DNA from: Lewinellaceae bacterium
GTDB lineage: Bacteria > Bacteroidota > Bacteroidia > Chitinophagales > Saprospiraceae
NCBI GenBank assembly: GCA_020636275.1
Contig: JACJYD010000001.1
Coordinates: 310,001 to 374,000, forward strand
Length of the DNA: 64,000 nt
Direction: 5' to 3'
The notes under the pieces are model-generated. The model did not search any database, had not been told where the DNA came from, and was given only the letters and a program-made list of their open reading frames with translations. Shown piece by piece: positions 40,039 through 48,005 of the stretch. The position numbers were made by a program, and so were the translations under genes. The stretch's first letter is position 1. Each line of letters starts with the position of its first letter.

Positions 40039-41247
40039 TTATCGCAAGGCTCTGAACGGCTGCGTCTGCGCCAGGGTTTCCTGCATGCCGAACTCCTCTA
40101 ACGCCTCGTCGACCAGCAAGTTCACCAGCTCGGTGAGCAGATACCGGGGACTGGACTGTACCCACAGATAATAGGCGAAAGAGCCGGGTATGGAGTTCAA
40201 TTCGTTGAAGTAGAGCGCCTCTTTTTGATTGTCGTAAATAAAATCGATCCGCACCAGCCCCGCGCAATCCAGGCAGGTGAACAAGCGGACGGCCAGGTCG
40301 CGGGCTTCTTCTTTCAGGGTCTCCGGAATCCGGGTCGAGTTGACCTCCCGCTGCAGGTTGGCCATGCCGCCGGCACGGGTTTTGCTTCCTTTCTTGCTCC
40401 CCGATCCCGCCATGTATTTTTTCTCGTACGTGAGCAGTTCCTTGCCCGAAAGCGGCACTTCAATGACGGAAGCCCGCGGATTGGTCCGCCCGATCACCGA
40501 CACATTGATCTCCGTGAGATCGACAACCCGGGGCTCGATGATCGCCTGTTCATCGACCTTGAAGACCGCGACCAGGGCCTGCTTCAACTGCGCTTCCGTA
40601 TCGGCAAAATTCAATCCGACGCTCGAGCCCAGGTTGCAGGGCTTTACGATGACGGGAAAGGTGAGGTCCTGCGACAAAATGTCCTGGTACGCTTCCTTGA
40701 AATTTTTTATAAAGTCTGCTTTTTTGGCGATAACGGAGGGCAGGGTTGGGATGCCGTTTGCAGCAGCCACCACCTTCGACACATACTTGTTCATCGTGAT
40801 GGCCGAAGACCGGATGCCGGACCCCACGAAGGGGATCTTGGCCATCTTCAGCAAGCCCTGAATGGCGCCGTCTTCCCCATGCGTGCCGTGCAGCGCCAGG
40901 AAAACGATATCGACGTTCAGCGATTCCGATTCTTCGAGACGGTACATCCCCTTGTCGGCGCGCGAGCGGTCGACAAAGACCAGCTTCGGCCCCTGCGGAT
41001 TGGGCAACAGGGCGATCTCCCGGGCACGGCTCAGCACCCCGGGCAAGCCTTTAAAATACGAAAGCTGAAAAAGCTCGGCGCCCGTGTACCAGGCCCCGCT
41101 CATGGATATATAGATCGGAACGACCTCGAAGCGCTGCGTATCGATCGTATCGATGAGTTGCAGGCCGGTCATAATAGAGATCTCGTGCTCCGTCGATACC
41201 CCGCCGAAAATGACGCCCAGCCTTAGTCTAGATTGTTTCGTTCTCAC
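40039..41247 (-). CDS. D-alanine-D-alanine ligase-like ATP-grasp enzyme
   Basis: 402 residues from GTG at 41247 (MRTKQSRLRLGVIFGG). The frame continues to an ATG at 41277, but that codon lies in the stem-loop at 41262-41295 that probably ends the upstream transcript. The fold is that of Ddl: RLGVIFGGVSTEHEISIMTG at the start, HGTHGEDGAIQGLLKM near 100, FPVIVKPCNLGSSVGL near 200 and FNELNSIPGSFAYYL near 350. The Lys and Ser of the nucleotide and D-Ala sites appear present. It may be a second Ddl making a variant dipeptide (D-Ala-D-X or an ester) rather than the essential one. The symbol is left blank because the product is unknown. Confidence 0.87.
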   Translation of the reverse strand: MRTKQSRLRLGVIFGGVSTEHEISIMTGLQLIDTIDTQRFEVVPIYISMSGAWYTGAELFQLSYFKGLPGVLSRAREIALLPNPQGPKLVFVDRSRADKGMYRLEESESLNVDIVFLALHGTHGEDGAIQGLLKMAKIPFVGSGIRSSAITMNKYVSKVVAAANGIPTLPSVIAKKADFIKNFKEAYQDILSQDLTFPVIVKPCNLGSSVGLNFADTEAQLKQALVAVFKVDEQAIIEPRVVDLTEINVSVIGRTNPRASVIEVPLSGKELLTYEKKYMAGSGSKKGSKTRAGGMANLQREVNSTRIPETLKEEARDLAVRLFTCLDCAGLVRIDFIYDNQKEALYFNELNSIPGSFAYYLWVQSSPRYLLTELVNLLVDEALEEFGMQETLAQTQPFRALR

Positions 41248-41261
41248 GATCCAGTGGATTA

Positions 41262-41295
41262 ATATCGGGGCGTGCATGCAGGCACGCCCCGATAT
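41262..41295. terminator. Stem-loop between Mur-like and Ddl-like genes
   Basis: A 14-base perfect stem (41262-41275 with 41282-41295; ATATCGGGGCGTGC and its reverse complement) with a 6-base loop lies between the stop of the MurF-like gene (41300) and the GTG start at 41247. It has no strong U-run, so it may trim or reduce rather than end the message. Confidence 0.6.
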
Positions 41296-41299
41296 ATTA

Positions 41300-42961
41300 C
41301 TATATCTTTATTAACTTCTCGTAAATATCAGGCAGATCATTCTCGATGAGCAGGACGTCCCCGGCTTCTCTTCCCTGCCTGACCTGGGCGAGCGCCAGCT
41401 TCATTTCCGCAACCAGGATGACCCGGTCTTCGGGATATCCCTTGGCGGCCAACCCGTCCAGGAAGGCTTTCTTGTTGGTTTCTCCGACGATGTAGACAAG
41501 ATCGCATTTGTCGGCACAGTATTCGGCTACGCCGCGGTTCTCCGGGTATTCCCGGTCACCCAGTTCGATCATTCCCGGGGTGACGAGGATCTTGCGTTTC
41601 CCTTCCAACCCGTGCAGGACATCGACTGCCGCCCGGAACCCGTCGGGGTTGGAATTGTAGGCGTCGTGCAATTCTACAAATCCGTCGCTTTCGACCAATT
41701 GCAGGCGGTTGCTGTAAGGCTCCAGGGTGCGGATGACGGCAACGACGTGCTCCGGATCAGCCCCCATGGCACAGGCCATCGTGAAAGCGGCCAGGATATT
41801 GGAGAGCAGCGGCTTGCCCAAAATGCGGCAAAACGCTTCCAGCGACTGCCCCTTGTAGTGGATCCTGAAATGAGCCCCCCTGGCATCGTAACTCAGGTCG
41901 GAGATCCAGGCATCCAGATCGCCTTTCGAGTTGTCGTAGCCGTAGAGCAGGGTGATGGCTTTGGGGTTTTCCACGGCCATACGCCTGCAATACGGATCGT
42001 CGCCGTTGCAGACCAGGATGCCGTCGGGCGCCACGCCTTGCGGGAGTTCGGATTTGGCGATGAAAATGTTTTCCTGGCTCCCGTATCGCTCCAGGTGCGC
42101 CAACCCAACCCGCGTGACGATGCCGGCGTTTGGCGGCGTCAGGTCCACCAGTCGCTTGATCGAGCCAATCCCGTAGGCGCCCATTTCGATGACAGCGTAC
42201 TTGTGATAGGCCCGGAGGTTCTTCCGGATATAGGCCGTAATGCCCATCGGGGTGTTGATGCTGGCTACCGGTGTAAAAGCAGGCCCCAGGGTCTGTGTCA
42301 ACATATCATGAAGCACCATTTTCGTCGACGTCTTCCCATAACTCCCTGTGATCCCGACCGTAAAAGGCGCGTACTTGCGGATCAGTTGTTTGGCTTCGTT
42401 CAGATAATACCGCTGCACCTTCCCTTCCTGGATGGACAGGAGCAGGTTGGAGCCGATGACAAAAAAAGGCGTAAGCTGGGTCAGCAAGATGGCCAGGACG
42501 GTAGCCGCTAAGACGCTTTCCCTTGGCTGGTCTCCAAATAACCGAAGGAGGACAGCCAGACCGGCAAGCAGGATGATCCCAAACAACACCCAGGCTACTG
42601 CCCGGATCCTTTTCACCCGCATGGTGACCACCAGTTTCTTCTTTACATTCGGGCTCCTGCGTGGGTCATCTTCCGAAAATACCCATGCCGTAATGCCCAC
42701 CAAAGCCGCAAGGGGCGCGAAGAGGTAAAAGTAAAGCGCTAACCAGGGAATGGAGCAGAACAACAGGATCGCCAAAAACTGCAAGGCGAACACCGGACTG
42801 GCTTTCCGGTCAAAATAAAAGTGGCGGAATACCCAGCCTGCAAAGCGGCCGTTCTGGTATTCTTCCTGCTGGAAGTAGTGTAAGTAAACATGCACTCGCC
42901 GGTAAAAAACCAGGATGGCCGTCAGGCAGGTTACCCCCATCGCTATGTACGAGGCTATCAT
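41300..42961 (-). CDS. Membrane-anchored Mur ligase-family protein (MurF-like)
   Basis: 553 residues from ATG at 42961; the TTG at 42964 is in frame but adds one residue. It has an unusual N-terminus: one helix near residue 3-20, then two or more helices between about 60 and 180 (RKASPVFALQFLAILLFCSIPW, VAWVLFGIILLAGLAVLL, LLTQLTPFFVIGSNLLLS). The Mur ligase core begins near 195 with the ATP loop VGITGSYGKTSTK, followed by IEMGAYGIG and HLERYGSQENI. The C-terminal domain has LVTPGMIELGDREY and HDAYNSNPDGFRAAVDVL (MurF-like substrate motif). Normal MurF is soluble; this anchored form should act on a membrane-bound or membrane-near substrate. The stop of the hydrolase gene overlaps this start as TGATG. 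Confidence 0.87.
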   Translation of the reverse strand: MIASYIAMGVTCLTAILVFYRRVHVYLHYFQQEEYQNGRFAGWVFRHFYFDRKASPVFALQFLAILLFCSIPWLALYFYLFAPLAALVGITAWVFSEDDPRRSPNVKKKLVVTMRVKRIRAVAWVLFGIILLAGLAVLLRLFGDQPRESVLAATVLAILLTQLTPFFVIGSNLLLSIQEGKVQRYYLNEAKQLIRKYAPFTVGITGSYGKTSTKMVLHDMLTQTLGPAFTPVASINTPMGITAYIRKNLRAYHKYAVIEMGAYGIGSIKRLVDLTPPNAGIVTRVGLAHLERYGSQENIFIAKSELPQGVAPDGILVCNGDDPYCRRMAVENPKAITLLYGYDNSKGDLDAWISDLSYDARGAHFRIHYKGQSLEAFCRILGKPLLSNILAAFTMACAMGADPEHVVAVIRTLEPYSNRLQLVESDGFVELHDAYNSNPDGFRAAVDVLHGLEGKRKILVTPGMIELGDREYPENRGVAEYCADKCDLVYIVGETNKKAFLDGLAAKGYPEDRVILVAEMKLALAQVRQGREAGDVLLIENDLPDIYEKLIKI

Positions 42962-43752
42962 CAATTGCTATTGGTTGTGAAATTCAGGATGTGATAGGCG
43001 CAAAGGTGAGATCCCATGCCCAGGTACGGTTCGTGCCCCTTGTGCTCCATTTCGACCAGGGTCGAATTCTTGATATATTGATGGAGCTTTTTAGCCATAT
43101 ACAAGGGCGTTTCGGGGTCGTCCGTGCCCCACAGGACCAGCGTTCGCTTATCGATCTTCCGGGCATTCTCTGCCTGGTCTTCATTGACGGTATTCACCAG
43201 GATGCGCCGCATTTCGCCCGCGGCCTGGTAATCTTTGGAGCCGAATTTCTTCGCATACCACTGCCGGTATTCCTGGAATTTCTTTTCGCCGACCAACCCC
43301 TTCGACAGGTAGATGGCCCGCCCGATCGTGCGGACCCGCAGCAGGCGCAAGCGCTGCTTCCGGGTCCGCACCGGCTTCAGCCCGGCGGCATCCATCAGGA
43401 TGAGATCTTTCACCCGGTCCGGAAAATGGGCGGCGAGTTGCAGGCAGATGCGCCCGCCGAAAGAATGCCCTAAAAAGTGAGCCGACGAAAGCCCGTTTTG
43501 ATCCATGTAATCGAGCACGGCTTCTGCGTATTGGAAGGTTGTCCAGGCGGTCTCCCCGGCATTGGCCTCTTCGGGCAGGGGCGTTTCGCCAAAGCCCGGC
43601 AGATCGGGCAGGAATACACGGAACGAATCGCTCAGGATCACTCCCAGCGGCAGCAGGGCGTCGATCGACTTGCCCCAGCCATGGAGCAGGATCAAGGGCG
43701 GGTTTTTGTCGCTTCCTAATACCAGATGGTTGAAATGCAGACCTTTAGTCAT
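42961..43752 (-). CDS. Alpha/beta hydrolase
   Basis: 263 residues from ATG at 43752 (MTKGLHFNHLVLG); TTG at 43776 is rejected. The catalytic triad pattern is clear: ILLHGWGKS (oxyanion), nucleophile Ser in FLGHSFGGRI near residue 100, Asp in WGTDDPETPL near 208 and His in EHKGHEPYLGM near 235. It could be an esterase, amidase or peptidase; the sequence does not tell which. It opens the Mur/Ddl/C39/exporter gene run, sharing one base with the Mur-like gene, and so is likely needed in the same pathway. Confidence 0.85.
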   Translation of the reverse strand: MTKGLHFNHLVLGSDKNPPLILLHGWGKSIDALLPLGVILSDSFRVFLPDLPGFGETPLPEEANAGETAWTTFQYAEAVLDYMDQNGLSSAHFLGHSFGGRICLQLAAHFPDRVKDLILMDAAGLKPVRTRKQRLRLLRVRTIGRAIYLSKGLVGEKKFQEYRQWYAKKFGSKDYQAAGEMRRILVNTVNEDQAENARKIDKRTLVLWGTDDPETPLYMAKKLHQYIKNSTLVEMEHKGHEPYLGMGSHLCAYHILNFTTNSN

Positions 43753-43804
43753 AGTGGGTTCGGCATTGGCTTTCAATTGCGCAAAAGTAAGGGTTTATCC
43801 CCAC

Positions 43805-44509
43805 TCAATAAACCTTATTGTATTCCCGCAACGCTTTGAGGTAGGATTTTTCAGAATTGATGGTCAAAGATACTCCAGCGGTTACGATTCCGACCAAACT
43901 TACGATCAGTCCGGTTTTCTTGACGGATGAATCATCCGGCCCTTTGTCGCCGCCATAAATGGCCATCCCGGTAAAAAAGGTCGCCATTCCGCCCCCAAAC
44001 ACCGACCACCGGATAATACTATTTGTTTTGCCCTTTTTCAGGTACCCCTGGATTAACTCATTTTGCGATCTATAAGCTCTCTCTGAACTCAAAACCAGAT
44101 CTTGCTCGAGGTTTTTGTAATTGACGAGTTTTGCATCTCCAAAGCCTTTCGCGTAATAATACTTTTTTATCGTACCCTCGCTTGAATAGTCATACTTGAT
44201 AAACAGATCCATGGTGCCGGGTTCGATCCTTTTGGCTGTTCCATATCCACCTGGACTAATGGAGTAGTATCCTTTTTCATCCTGAAAATATTTGATGTCG
44301 GTTAGGCTGATCTTTTCTCCGTTGGGGTAGAAGAACCGCTTGGAAAGAAAGCCGGGTTTGATCTCATAATCGCCCTCCCGCAAAAGGGTGTTGTTGCGCA
44401 GGTAAATGAAAGGTTCGTTTTGTTTCAGATCGGCCGGGCGGTCCTGTGCCTGCAATGCGATCGGGCAGAGCAAAAGCGAAAAAAGGACGAAAAGAAGGTT
44501 CTTCTTCAT
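43805..44509 (-). CDS. Secreted protein with C-terminal membrane segments, unknown function
   Basis: 234 residues. A signal peptide (MKKNLLFVLFSLLLCPIALQAQ) precedes a beta-rich domain (about 25-150, RNNTLLREGDYEIKPGFLSKRFFYPNGEKISL...), which resembles generic Bacteroidota surface proteins, and two hydrophobic segments near the end (WSVFGGGMATFFTGMAIYGG and TGLIVSLVGIVTAGVSLTI). No catalytic motif is seen. It lies 52 bases before the alpha/beta hydrolase start, on the same strand, and could be the first gene of that run, though it lacks an obvious link. I do not recognise the family. Confidence 0.7.
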   Translation of the reverse strand: MKKNLLFVLFSLLLCPIALQAQDRPADLKQNEPFIYLRNNTLLREGDYEIKPGFLSKRFFYPNGEKISLTDIKYFQDEKGYYSISPGGYGTAKRIEPGTMDLFIKYDYSSEGTIKKYYYAKGFGDAKLVNYKNLEQDLVLSSERAYRSQNELIQGYLKKGKTNSIIRWSVFGGGMATFFTGMAIYGGDKGPDDSSVKKTGLIVSLVGIVTAGVSLTINSEKSYLKALREYNKVY

Positions 44510-44644
44510 GATGATTCAGGTTTTATGTGATAAAAAATAACAAACTGTTTACTGTTAAATCCTGCCCTTTTTCATCAATTCGATCCGGACGTATACGGGC
44601 TCGATCCCAGGGTGAAAAAAGGAACGGATCGTTTCATGGCGGAT
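44510..44644. other. Short intergenic region
   Basis: 135 bases between the M1 peptidase stop (44645) and the start at 44509, both on the minus strand. It is A+T-rich near 44530-44570 and should hold the promoter of the 43.8-44.5 kb gene. I see no strong hairpin. Confidence 0.4.
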
Positions 44645-46609
44645 TTATTTTACCACAGCTATTTTCCGGCTGATCTGAATACTCCCCGCGGAAAGCTGGA
44701 GCAGATAAATGCCTTCCTCCAGATTGTCGATCTCTATTTCATACCCTCCTCCCGGTCCTGCTGCCGGGCTCAAATGGTAACGCAGCTTTCCGCTCAGGTC
44801 AAATAGCTTCAGATCGAGATCTTCCCGGAAAAGTCCGGAGGGGATATTCACCCAAAATACGCCGGTGCCGGGATTGGGATAGATCGCGATCTGATCCAAT
44901 GCCAGTTCCTTCGTATCGACCGGGAGATCGGGGTTGTATTGCACCTCCCGCAGGATCCACTTATCGGGGTCCAACGCTACACTAACGACCTTTTTTTCGA
45001 AGGAAAAAGAAAGGTACTGGAATTGGGAATTGTTGAATACGGTTACAGTTGTATCCGTGCCGTCGGTAAACCCGATCCCGATCTCCATCGGCATGGCAAA
45101 CACTTCGCGCCAGCCGAGTCCGCCCTGGGTTTGGAGGATGTTGATATCCAATTGGCCGGAAGCCGCATTGAACTGATAGTTGTAGCTGTACTTGGGGTAG
45201 CGCTCGTCGTAGATCCATTCTTCAAAAAAATAGTCGAGGTCCAGCCCGCTGACACTCTCGCAGATGGCCTGAAAATCTTCGGTAGTGGCGTGTTTGTACT
45301 GAAAATCACTGCTTGTGGCATAGGTGTGGAGCGCATCGAAAAATGCAGCGTCTCCCAGGACCCCTCGAAGCATGTGCAACACATAGGCGCCTTTGTCGTA
45401 AATGATCGACTGGAAAACGCCGGAAAAAGGATTGGATACGTCATACAGATAGAGGGTGCCCGGATTGAAAAACTCAAAGGAGCCCATGTAACTTTGATAA
45501 GCGGCAAATCCGCCGGTATGTTCGGCGTACAAGGCTTCGGCGTAGCTCGCGAAACCCTCGTTCAACCACCCGTGATGCCAGTTTGAACAGGTGATCATAT
45601 CGGCAAACCATTGGTGGGCCAGTTCGTGCACGGAAACGTAAAGCCAGCCCGCATCCATCTTGTTGATGATGGTATTGGTCTGGTTTTCAATGGCGCCATA
45701 ATACCCCAACTGGGTCATCCCGTATTTTTCCTCTAAAAACGGATAGGGCCCGAACGTATTCGTGAAAAAACTCATCGCATCCGGCATGGCTGCCACGCCG
45801 TTTTGTGCCGCCGCTAATTGGGAATGGAAAACGTAATAATCGAGTGGGAAAGCATACCCCGGCCCGTTGAAGGTCTGTTGAAAATGATCGTAGTTGGAAA
45901 TCGCCACCATCATGTAATAGGGAACGACCGGGTAGCGGTGCCGCCACTTGAAAGTCTTTTTATTTCCCACCGTCTCTACGGCCTCCAGAATCCCGTTCGA
46001 CACGGCGATAACCGGAAGGGAATTGATTACGGTATCCTGGATGGTGATGTCGATGTAAGTAGAATCGGCCTTGTCGCTCGTCCCGTCTTTGCAGGGCCAC
46101 CAGGTATGGGCCAGGTAGGGGGTCGACAGCGATGCGATGATGGGCTCGTTGCCGTCGTGTTTTTCATAGCGAAGGCCTTTGTATCCGCCGGCCAGTTCGG
46201 GGGCGCCGTGGTAATAGACCGCAAATGAAAAGACCTCACCCTGATCATAGGTATTGGCAAACTGGATCGTCAGCACATTATCCGCAAAACTGTATCCGGA
46301 AGCCGGATAGGAAACGCTGTCGATGCTGAACACCCCGTCGAGGTCCAGCCGGAGGCTGCTCAATCCATTCACCTCTGAGCTGACGATATACCCCACGTTC
46401 CCGCTCAGGTAAGGCGAATCGATCGCGATCTCCAGGTCGAGGTGGTAAAAGTGCACATCGTAGGTCGTGTCGTTGACGATCGCCGGATCGCCGCCCCTGC
46501 CCGAGAGCGCCTCGTTGCCGAAATTCCGGGAATGGGGGTGGATCCGCGTGTTTTGGTTGTAGCAAAATGTGCTTGAAAACAGGAGGAGGATGAGCGGCAA
46601 GTATCGCAT
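44645..46609 (-). CDS. M1-family aminopeptidase with T9SS tail
   Basis: 654 residues. A signal peptide (MRYLPLILLLFSSTFCYNQ) is followed by the M1 N-terminal beta domain. The catalytic domain has the exopeptidase motif YGAIENQTNTII near residue 304 and the zinc motif HELAHQWFAD near 326 with the third ligand Glu in NEGFASY about 23 residues later. The Glu-Tyr region DKGAYVLHMLRG follows. A T9SS sorting domain ends the protein (ALDQIAIYPNPGTGVFWVN to GIYLLQLSAGSIQISRKIAVVK). It should be released or surface-bound and trim extracellular peptides. Confidence 0.92.
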   Translation of the reverse strand: MRYLPLILLLFSSTFCYNQNTRIHPHSRNFGNEALSGRGGDPAIVNDTTYDVHFYHLDLEIAIDSPYLSGNVGYIVSSEVNGLSSLRLDLDGVFSIDSVSYPASGYSFADNVLTIQFANTYDQGEVFSFAVYYHGAPELAGGYKGLRYEKHDGNEPIIASLSTPYLAHTWWPCKDGTSDKADSTYIDITIQDTVINSLPVIAVSNGILEAVETVGNKKTFKWRHRYPVVPYYMMVAISNYDHFQQTFNGPGYAFPLDYYVFHSQLAAAQNGVAAMPDAMSFFTNTFGPYPFLEEKYGMTQLGYYGAIENQTNTIINKMDAGWLYVSVHELAHQWFADMITCSNWHHGWLNEGFASYAEALYAEHTGGFAAYQSYMGSFEFFNPGTLYLYDVSNPFSGVFQSIIYDKGAYVLHMLRGVLGDAAFFDALHTYATSSDFQYKHATTEDFQAICESVSGLDLDYFFEEWIYDERYPKYSYNYQFNAASGQLDINILQTQGGLGWREVFAMPMEIGIGFTDGTDTTVTVFNNSQFQYLSFSFEKKVVSVALDPDKWILREVQYNPDLPVDTKELALDQIAIYPNPGTGVFWVNIPSGLFREDLDLKLFDLSGKLRYHLSPAAGPGGGYEIEIDNLEEGIYLLQLSAGSIQISRKIAVVK

Positions 46610-46722
46610 GAGGTTGTTTATCTGTGTAAAGAACCAATATAAGGCTTTATTTACTACAAATAATGTACCTCTTTCTTAATCACCTTTTCAAAAATTGCGT
46701 TCAATCGGGTTTAACCACTTCC
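46610..46722. other. Intergenic region, A+T-rich
   Basis: 113 bases between the Tag-like gene (stop 46723) and the M1 peptidase start (46609), both on the minus strand. A/T-rich with several TTT runs, fitting promoter content for the peptidase gene; no clear -7/-33 pair could be fixed. Confidence 0.4.
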
Positions 46723-47277
46723 CTATATTTCATGCCATTTTGGCTTTTGCCGAAGGATTTCCTGGTAAACCGGACACCCCGGCTCATGCGCTCCTTTCAA
46801 ATAACCCGTGCTGAGCAAAAACTCATTGGTGATCTCGCCGCCGGTAAAGCGGAAAGTCTTTTTGAACAGTTTCACCCATTCCTCTTTCGTTTGGGGGTGG
46901 TGCTGGTCCAGCCAGTTTTTGAAGGAGCCGAACCGGGCCTGCAATTCCTCGATCTTTTGAGCGTTGTGAATGGCGGCGTCTACCTTGAGCCGGTTGCGGA
47001 TAATGCCGGCATCGTTCAACAGCCGCTCCCGGTCTTTGGCGGTAAACCGGGCTACCTTCGCGACCTCGAAATTGGCGTACGCATTTCGGAAATTGTCCTG
47101 CTTGTTCAGGATCGTCGTCCACGACAATCCCGCCTGATTGATCTCCAGGATGAGCCGGCCGAACAGCTCGTCGTCGGAGTCGATGGGGAAGCCGTAAGCC
47201 TGGTCGTGGTATATCCGGTGCACGTTGGAAAGCGCTAATTGCTCGGCGTATTCGCAGTAGGTTTTTGGTTTTTCCAT
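46723..47277 (-). CDS. tag: DNA-3-methyladenine glycosylase I (Tag family)
   Basis: 184 residues, near the normal Tag length. It has the Tag pattern YHDQAYGFPIDSDDELFGRLILEINQAGLSWTTILNKQDNFRNAYANF (about residues 23-70, in part), and an HhH-fold helix set with RFTAKDRERLLNDAGIIRNRLKVDAAIHNA. In Tag the Glu in the LILExxQAGLSW motif is the key base-recognition residue and is present; the N-terminal Cys/His zinc site of E. coli Tag is not fully conserved here. It removes 3-methyladenine from alkylated DNA. It lies 9 bases before the DUF4287/DUF5655 gene, so it follows that gene in one transcript. Confidence 0.87.
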   Translation of the reverse strand: MEKPKTYCEYAEQLALSNVHRIYHDQAYGFPIDSDDELFGRLILEINQAGLSWTTILNKQDNFRNAYANFEVAKVARFTAKDRERLLNDAGIIRNRLKVDAAIHNAQKIEELQARFGSFKNWLDQHHPQTKEEWVKLFKKTFRFTGGEITNEFLLSTGYLKGAHEPGCPVYQEILRQKPKWHEI

Positions 47278-47286
47278 GGCGTCGTT

Positions 47287-47829
47287 TTATTCTGCTTTTT
47301 GGTAGGCCTCCTGCAACCACTCGATCAGCTCCCGGTCGATCTCCCCAACGCTTTCAAGTTTCACCCGGTGGGTGCACATGGTTCCGAAGGGGCCGGAGTT
47401 TTCCAACCGGCCCGTCAATTCCTTTCCCGGAAGCTTGAGTCCCAGATCGATCCGGGTTTTGGTTGCCGGTTTGATCAGGGCAAACTGCCGCTTGCGGATC
47501 ACGCTTACCGTTTCTTTTTTGGGCGTAATGACCACATCCTGCCCAAAATTTTTGACGATCTCAAGCAGTTTTTGGTAAATGGGGAGAAGATCTTCTTTTC
47601 CCTTGTATTGGTTCGCGACCAGGTCTTCGGAGGCGCTATTCTCCTCTTTGGATAGGGTCACAATGGTATTTGCGAATCCATGGGTCACCCCGTGTTCTTC
47701 TTTCAGAAACTTGACCGCTTCCGAGAATTTGGCGAAAGATTTTCCCTGGAGGAGTTTTTTCCATTCCTCCAGCGATTTGCCCGTCTTTTCGGGCATGTTG
47801 TCGATCATGGTTTGAAGTGCTTTGTCCAT
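47287..47829 (-). CDS. DUF4287/DUF5655 protein
   Basis: 180 residues from ATG at 47829 (MDKALQTMIDNMPEKTGKSLEEW); the upstream in-frame start at 47871 lies inside the stem-loop region and is rejected. The N-terminal ~75 residues match the DUF4287 pattern (EKTGKSLEEWKKLLQ, FLKEEHGVTHGFANTIV), and the C-terminal ~110 residues match DUF5655 (LLPIYQKLLEIVKNFGQDVVITPKKETVSVIRKRQFALIKPATKTRIDLGLKL, in part). Both are cytoplasmic domains of unknown role often found near DNA-repair or phage-defence genes. The Tag gene follows 9 bases later on the same strand. Confidence 0.8.
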   Translation of the reverse strand: MDKALQTMIDNMPEKTGKSLEEWKKLLQGKSFAKFSEAVKFLKEEHGVTHGFANTIVTLSKEENSASEDLVANQYKGKEDLLPIYQKLLEIVKNFGQDVVITPKKETVSVIRKRQFALIKPATKTRIDLGLKLPGKELTGRLENSGPFGTMCTHRVKLESVGEIDRELIEWLQEAYQKAE

Positions 47830-47871
47830 ATCTTTTAAATAATTCAAGTTGGAATAAATCGCCGTAAACAC

Positions 47872-47963
47872 ATTTGAAAAGACTTTTTTGCCGCCAAAGG
47901 CGGCAAAAAAGTCTTTTCAAATCAAATTTTCACCGCCTCCGGCGGTGAAAATTTGATTTGAAA
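47872..47963. repeat. Two overlapping perfect stem-loops (mutually exclusive)
   Basis: Stem A pairs 47872-47895 with 47899-47922 (24 bases, loop AAA). Stem B pairs 47915-47937 with 47941-47963 (23 bases, loop TCC). They share 47915-47922, so only one can form at a time. Both are rich in A/T with a G/C core (GCCGCC and CACCGCC). They lie between the TonB-dependent receptor stop (48006) and the DUF4287 start (47829), all on the minus strand. A terminator/antiterminator or a mobile palindromic repeat are both possible. Confidence 0.75.
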
Positions 47964-48005
47964 TAGTTTGAGATCATTTATCGCAACTTGGGTTAAATAG
48001 TTGCG

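Noticed and set aside
40037..40267. Upstream extension of the C39-like gene
   Set aside because: It overlaps the Ddl-like gene in another frame and adds only low-complexity Arg/Gly-rich sequence; the ATG at 40036 gives a natural protein.
41248..41277. ATG start at 41277 for the Ddl-like gene
   Set aside because: The codon lies in a 14-base perfect stem-loop that belongs to the intergenic region; GTG at 41247 directly precedes the conserved start of the fold.
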